The notes below the pieces were generated by a model. That model saw only the letters and a list, made by a program, of their open reading frames with translations, made no database searches and was not told the DNA's origin. A stretch of 64,000 bases of DNA, from assembly GCA_037043235.1 (NCBI GenBank), contig JAWRVZ010000041.1:3132001-3196000 (forward strand), read 5' to 3'. The position numbers and the translations under genes are program-made. Origin of the DNA: Rhodeus uyekii (lineage: Eukaryota > Chordata > Actinopteri > Cypriniformes > Acheilognathidae). Positions 58,886 through 64,000 of the stretch are shown here, piece by piece (position 1 is the stretch's first letter; each line of letters starts with the position of its first letter).

Positions 58886-60240
58886 CTTACAGGCCCATAA
58901 CATTTAATCAGTAGTGTATTTATTTATTTTTTTCGTAAAAAAAATGAAAAAACAGCAAGCAAGGATTTCATCATTTTTAATGCATTATGCAAATAAATAA
59001 AAGTAATTGAATCTCGATATAATTCTCTGCATTTAACTGAGCCTTAACCAGTGCTAAAAAATAATGTAGTCTTATGACCAAATAGAAAACACATTGCTGA
59101 ATTGAAAATGTTACTTTTATATTGCGAGCAAAACAATTTTATGAATATTTGATATTACTAATTCACAGGTAAAAACAAACACACACAAACCCCAGAGGAC
59201 TGTCTGATGAAAGGAGAGGAACACGTTAGAATATTCTGTGTGTCTCTGGTGTTGTGAGTGTTGAATACACACTATAGATGAGATCGAGCTTCTGGCAGAA
59301 TGTCTGGCGCATGCTCATTAACTCGCAGGATGCACGTTCCTTTGTAATTAGTATCTGACACTGGCCTTAGCCTGGAACTGAGCCTCATGAAAGGAGAAGG
59401 CAACGACAACAGAACAATCCACTAATGATGCCGAACACTCAGGATCGACATATCAAACTCGTTCATTCTTATCTTTTCAACGGCTGTTAGCTCTTGCACT
59501 TGTGAATGTTTCACTGTTTATGTACCTGGGAAAATTTTTATAAATGTAACATTTAATTAGACATGGGTATTTTGGTAATTTGTACAGTGTGAGACAGACA
59601 TATTTAGCTCCACATTGCAAGCAAAAATGTTTACAGTTACTGGAGAAAACTTTTGCAATTGATACAAATGAATTGTTACATATTTCAAAACTTGCAGTTG
59701 GTTTTCAATTACTCAAAGAGTTTGAGGCCAGAGGTACAAAATGAGAAGTTTTGTTGTAGCGTTTCATTTGCTTAAGGATACAAACACTGAGTCACCAAGT
59801 TCTTAAGGAAGCTCTTCATCAATGTGATGAGTGTGCTTTCAAAGTCCCACATTTGGCCACAGTATTTATATCGAGTTCCAGCTCTTTTTGCCAGAACACG
59901 GCGACAGAATTAGCCTGAACTGTTTATTAGATCTTTTCAAGAGTGTATTCAGGTTTAATGGAGATGGCTGGAGTGAAACATCATGTTTTTTGGAACCCAG
60001 CTGCTTTGACAATATCAGATGAAGCAGCTCAACCTATTTTTGGTGTTTGGTATTTTTGGTGTTGTGCACTCATGAAAAGTTTAGGAGACATTTTGTTGAA
60101 GGTTTGAAATGTGATGAAATGTGATATTGACCTTTTGTTTTTTAAATCAGGCTTTATAATAGGAGGACATATCACTGCATTTCAAATAGAATGTTATGTC
60201 CATGTGCACAAAAGGCTTTTAATAAAAGTTATGCATGCTT
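58886..60240. other. intergenic or intronic DNA, no gene seen
   Basis: AT-rich with no recognisable exon. The piece 59200-59420 is less AT-rich and could be conserved noncoding DNA, untested. Confidence 0.4.
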
Positions 60241-60243
60241 TAA

Positions 60244-60640
60244 GGGCCAGTCACACAGCGAAAACGCATGAATCACGCACAAATTACGCACAGATTTTCG
60301 TTTCTACGCGGAGCGTGCGTCGTATGCGTAATTCGTCGGTGGAACGAACGCGGACCGTCAGTGATTGTATGTGGATGTGCGTCGAAGGCGGTTTGTGCGT
60401 AATTTTGAGTTTTGAACGGTTCAAAATTTTTCTGACGCACAACTGTGCGTTGGTGTGCGTTATTGATGAATCGGCGAGCGTTGTTTATGCGTAGAGTATG
60501 CGTGACTATGCGCGGGACACGCGTCGGCCGTCAGTGCTTATGCGTCGGAACTGGTTCGAAACTGCGCACGTCCACATCCGTCCACTGACGCCCCTCCTTC
60601 ATATCACGCATGAATCATATCCACTGATGATGTGGATATG
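60244..60640 (+). mobile_element. Harbinger-like CpG-rich transposon terminus (partial)
   Basis: The end 'gggccagtcacacagcgaaa', preceded by TAA, resembles the GGGCC-N-GTCACAC ends of teleost PIF/Harbinger-like elements, which insert at three-base TAA/TTA sites. The following 350 bases are dense in CpG and in 'gcgt' motifs and are probably non-coding. No second terminus is seen; the BEL/Pao LTR begins shortly after. The 127-codon open frame across it is incidental. Confidence 0.4.
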
Positions 60641-60696
60641 ATGGATTCTGTAGTGAAGGTGGACTGGTTATTAAGTAGACTTGGTCATCGCCATGG

Positions 60697-61514
60697 TGTG
60701 TCGGTAAAGACACGGAGACAGAGAACCCATTTGAATGACTTTAATGTCCATCAAGTTCACTGGTTACATTGCCATAGATGGTAACTTATGGGCTTGTGTA
60801 TGTGTGTGTGGTCTAAACAAAGGAAAGAAGAAATAAATGACATAAATTAAGTGATTCTAGGATAACATAAAATTACCACATGCAAATTACTAGATAACAT
60901 AACAGATGTAAAACTACATGGCACTTTAACACATTATACATAAATAATGTGAATCCTCAAACTTATTAGATTCGTGAACCAAATCTACATGCATACAGAT
61001 CAATATACATTAAAGTGTACATTTGACTGATTCATCATACATCTAATCTAACTAACAGTATTAGGCGGAAATATACTACAACAGCATAAACATAAGTATA
61101 AGTATACATAACGTAATACCGTTTCCACAACAACCGTTGTGCGGAGCCGCGGGTCTTTCGTGCATTTCTCTATCTGACATATAAACAACTCAGCGACTAA
61201 TCTTGATCAGCAGCAACAGCGATATATTTATATGATGAATAAACACTTACTTTGAGTCATTAACGCACACAACTCTGACAGGAAATAAGGAGAACAACAC
61301 CACACGAACCGTCTCTCAACTATAAGGCGAAACAAAGCTAGAAAGTTCTGCACACTGTCATTGGACCAATGCTATGGTGCTATTGGCTGTCCGTCAGCGT
61401 GATCGGGCTGTGATAGCGTGATCAGGGCATGATCACTACGTCGGCTTGTTAGTACATTGGTTGGATGGCAGTAAAGTTATCCAGCAGATGGCGATACTGA
61501 CCTCCTCTTTAACA
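60697..61514 (-). repeat. 3' LTR of BEL/Pao retrotransposon
   Basis: On the minus strand the LTR starts TGTTAAAGAGGAGGTC just after the purine-rich 'gtaggggcggc' tract and ends 'ttaccgacaca'. It has two inverted CCAAT-type motifs in U3 and a polyadenylation-like ATTAAA (plus-strand 60740-60745) close to its end. The length, about 818 bp, is plausible for the family. The 5' LTR lies outside the window, so the ends cannot be confirmed by alignment. Confidence 0.65.
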
Positions 61515-61559
61515 GCCGCCCCTACATTTGCATTGCGAATGTACTTCCCAAATTCTTTG

Positions 61560-63998
61560 TTAGTCTGTTGTAGGGTTATTATCTGGGATGGCAGGCAGTG
61601 TGATGAGACGAGAGACTGGTCGATGGTAGTGCTTGTTTTTTACCTCGATCTTTGCAGAGCGGACCCGGCCATCGGATCCAGGATATGTGGTTATTACCTT
61701 GCCAACAGGCCACAAAGCACGAGGAAGTTGGTGGTCTATTACCATAACAACAGTCCCAGGTGTGAGGTTACTGCAGTCACTCATCCATTTTTGACGTGGT
61801 TGCAGGGTGGGCAAGTAATTCTTAATAAAACTTTTCCAAAACTGATCTGCTAATACTTGAGAGTGCCGCCATCTTTTCCGACTAAGAATTTCAGATTCTG
61901 GGTAAATCACTTGTGGTAGTGATGCATCTGGCCGCCCCATCAACAGGTAGTTTGGTGTGACCGGGTCTGGATCCGCTACATCGGAAGAGACATACCCCAG
62001 TGGTTTCGCATTGAGTATAGCCTCAACCTCTATAAGGAGTGTTCGGAGGACTTCCTCTGTGAGGATCTGAGACCCTACTATGGTACGTAGGGCAGTTTTA
62101 ACTGAGCGAATTTCGCGCTCCCACATACCTCCGAAATGTGGAGCATTTGGGGGGTTGTACCGGAACTGTATCTTCTGTTTTGCTAGTTGGGTTTGGAGAT
62201 GTTGACTCATGGAAGTGAAAGCTGTCTGTAGCTCTTTATCACCTCCTCGAAAATTGGTGCCTTGATCCGCTAGAATTTCAGAAGGAGTTCCACGTCGAGC
62301 GACCATACGCCTAAGAGCCAGCAGAAAGGAATCTGAATCCATGTTACTCAGTAGATCTAAGTGGACACAGCGGGTAGTCATGCACTTAAAAATGATTCCC
62401 CACCTCTTTTCATTACTCCTCCCTCGTTTTACCTGGAATGGGCCAAAGCAATCTACCCCTGTGGAAAAGAAGGCTGGTTTCAGTAGGCGGACTCTGGCGG
62501 GAGGAAGTTCCGCCATCTTTGGTATATTAGGTTTGGCTCTCCACCTTTGGCATTCAACACAGGAATGTTGATGACGCCTTATTGCTTCTCTCCCTCTGAG
62601 GATCCAGTAGCATCTTCGCATTTCTGCGAATACCCTTTCTGGACCAGAATGACAGAGTTTGGTATCGTATTGCTTAATGAGGAGGCGAGTTACAGGGTGT
62701 TTTGGGTCCAAGACTATGGGATGTATTGTACTGTAACTTAAGTGGGTAGCTTGACGTAGTCGTCCTCCTACACGGATGAGTGCAGTCGTTTTATCTAACT
62801 CTGGTGACAATGTGAGCAAACGACTAGATGAAGGGATTGGCTTACCAGTTGTAAGAGCCTGGTATTCAGTTGGAAAACTGTCTAATTGGGCTTTCCGTAA
62901 CAGGTCAGTTTCAGCCTGCTGGTACTCCGATGATCCAGGGTCACCTGTTTTTCCCGCCGCCCCATGCAGGGCTCTGGAGGTAGCTTCCAGGAGTTCCTCA
63001 AAGGTCGAAAACTGAGTCACATCTGGCAGTGGTGTTACAGGATCAGTCGAAGTGAGGCCACAAAACTTTGCTTTACGAAGCTCAATAGGGTCCTCATTCA
63101 GTCCGATGGGAGGATTTTCTGGCCATGATTCAGGTGGTAGGTAAAGGAAGTCAGGTCCTTTACTCCATCGATTGGGTTGGGATAACTCAAGCAAAGTTTT
63201 GCCACGTGTAATGTCATCTGCTGCGTTCCTTTCTGAATCTACATAGCGCCAACAATGACCTTCGGTAAGTTCTTGTATCTCAGTTACTCTGGTTCCTACA
63301 AAAACTTTGAATCTGCAGGACTCTGACTTCAGCCAGGTGAGTACTGTTGTTGAGTCACTCCACAAGAATGTGTTCCTGATTTTCAGTGAGAGCTCATTAT
63401 GGAGTAGTTTGGCTAATTGTGCTCCAGTGAGGGCGGCGCATAGCTCAAGCCTAGGTATTGACTGTTGCCTTTTTGGAGATACTCTGGATCTGGCATGGAC
63501 AAATGCCAGCTCAACTTGACCTTGCTGTTCAGTACGTAGATATGCTACTGACCCATAGGCTGCTTCAGAGGCGTCGCAGAAGATATGAAGTTCTCGTTCC
63601 GCCTCGGGGACATCTAGTGTGGCTGACACATAGCACCGGGGTATAGTGATTAGTGGTAGATGTTCCAGTTCTGCTTCCCATTTTTGCCAGGCCTGCAGCA
63701 GCTCAGAAGGAAGAAGGGGGTCATCCCATTCTCGTTCTTTCTCCCATAATTGTCTCACTAGGATTTTGGCCCTGGTTGTGAAAGGTATTATGTAACCCAA
63801 GGGGTCGTACTGGCTGGCGAGGACTCGGTATATGTTTCTCATTGTTACCTCATGGTCGGATAGAGGACGGTGGCGGTAATGTAGGGTGTCTGGTACGCAA
63901 TGCCAGTTTAATCCCAGGGTCATTTCTTGAGGGTCTGATTGACTGCGGGAAATCCACCACTCCGTGTTTTCTGATCTAGCCTCTTTGGGGAGATGACT
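61560..63998 (-). CDS. BEL/Pao retrotransposon Pol, C-terminal part (RNase H, integrase, DUF5641)
   Basis: The frame is open through the right edge, so this is a partial polyprotein; residues are counted from the Met at 63923. Pao-type RNase H has D117 (FCDASE), E160 (IPRLELCA), D190 (WSDSTTV) and D236/D237 (AADDITRG). The integrase zinc finger is H425...C455-x2-C458. The integrase core has D491 (GVDCFGP), D553 (ADQGTNF) and E602 (GGMWEREI). The C-terminal DUF5641 domain ('RALWPVGKVI') follows, as in BEL/Pao elements. The upstream part in view (SHLPKEARSENTEWW...) belongs to the RT-RNase H connection. No frameshift or stop is seen in 813 codons, so the copy may be recent. The protein integrates the element DNA. 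Confidence 0.93.
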   Translation of the reverse strand, partial: SHLPKEARSENTEWWISRSQSDPQEMTLGLNWHCVPDTLHYRHRPLSDHEVTMRNIYRVLASQYDPLGYIIPFTTRAKILVRQLWEKEREWDDPLLPSELLQAWQKWEAELEHLPLITIPRCYVSATLDVPEAERELHIFCDASEAAYGSVAYLRTEQQGQVELAFVHARSRVSPKRQQSIPRLELCAALTGAQLAKLLHNELSLKIRNTFLWSDSTTVLTWLKSESCRFKVFVGTRVTEIQELTEGHCWRYVDSERNAADDITRGKTLLELSQPNRWSKGPDFLYLPPESWPENPPIGLNEDPIELRKAKFCGLTSTDPVTPLPDVTQFSTFEELLEATSRALHGAAGKTGDPGSSEYQQAETDLLRKAQLDSFPTEYQALTTGKPIPSSSRLLTLSPELDKTTALIRVGGRLRQATHLSYSTIHPIVLDPKHPVTRLLIKQYDTKLCHSGPERVFAEMRRCYWILRGREAIRRHQHSCVECQRWRAKPNIPKMAELPPARVRLLKPAFFSTGVDCFGPFQVKRGRSNEKRWGIIFKCMTTRCVHLDLLSNMDSDSFLLALRRMVARRGTPSEILADQGTNFRGGDKELQTAFTSMSQHLQTQLAKQKIQFRYNPPNAPHFGGMWEREIRSVKTALRTIVGSQILTEEVLRTLLIEVEAILNAKPLGYVSSDVADPDPVTPNYLLMGRPDASLPQVIYPESEILSRKRWRHSQVLADQFWKSFIKNYLPTLQPRQKWMSDCSNLTPGTVVMVIDHQLPRALWPVGKVITTYPGSDGRVRSAKIEVKNKHYHRPVSRLITLPAIPDNNPTTD

Positions 63999-64000
63999 AA

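Noticed and set aside
60111..60494. 127-codon open frame with Cys/His content
   Set aside because: It crosses the CpG-rich Harbinger-like terminus and matches no family I recognise.
62341..63646. Plus-strand ORFs opposite the BEL/Pao pol
   Set aside because: They are antisense shadows of the pol gene.

Overview
The window looks like nuclear DNA of a teleost fish, most likely an ostariophysan of the carp/zebrafish type. The evidence is the AT-rich intergenic composition, GT-AG splice signals, tRNA-derived SINEs resembling those of cyprinids, fish hairpin MITEs of the 'gaacaac...gggtgagtaaa' type, pogo/Tigger-like and IS630/Tc1-like DNA transposons, and BEL/Pao and DIRS retrotransposons. The species call is an inference from repeat families. 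There are no bacterial operons, CRISPR arrays or intact host genes.

Host genes: the only supportable host gene signal is around 26.5-28.5 kb. A CpG-rich stretch holds a plus-strand first coding exon (ATG 28176, donor 28243) that encodes a signal peptide and ends in phase 1. About 1.5 kb upstream lies a weaker 99-bp candidate exon (26580-26678). I recognise no later exon in the remaining 35 kb, so the gene, if real, has a very long first intron. I cannot name it.

Mobile elements, left to right: an LTR-like repeat at 1.4-2.2 kb with relatives at 7.2, 42.0, 43.4 and 57.3 kb; hairpin MITEs at 6.1, 10.1, 33.6, 44.9, 55.0 and 58.6 kb; two joined, broken IS630/Tc1-superfamily transposons with a minisatellite (11.66-15.17 kb); a palindromic-end element at 16.05-17.04 kb; tRNA-derived SINEs at 17.3, 31.5, 34.1, 34.6 and 37.0 kb; and three pogo/Tigger-like non-autonomous elements with different ends (24.9, 54.3 and 57.7 kb).

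The best preserved object is a 5.17-kb DIRS-type tyrosine-recombinase retrotransposon (48006-53176). It has perfect 150-bp inverted terminal repeats, a Gag-like ORF, an RT/RNase H/methyltransferase-like ORF, a tyrosine recombinase ORF in an overlapping frame, and an internal complementary region made of both outer ends. All its genes are open, so it inserted recently or is still mobile. At the right edge, a minus-strand BEL/Pao element (RNase H, integrase and 3' LTR; the 5' part lies outside the window) sits next to a Harbinger-like CpG-rich terminus.

The rest is AT-rich sequence with microsatellites, in which I see no gene. I found no wholly undescribed system. The features most worth following are the coding arrangement and recombination-site layout of the DIRS element, the mosaic divergence of the tandem IS630-like copies, and the unidentified signal-peptide exon.
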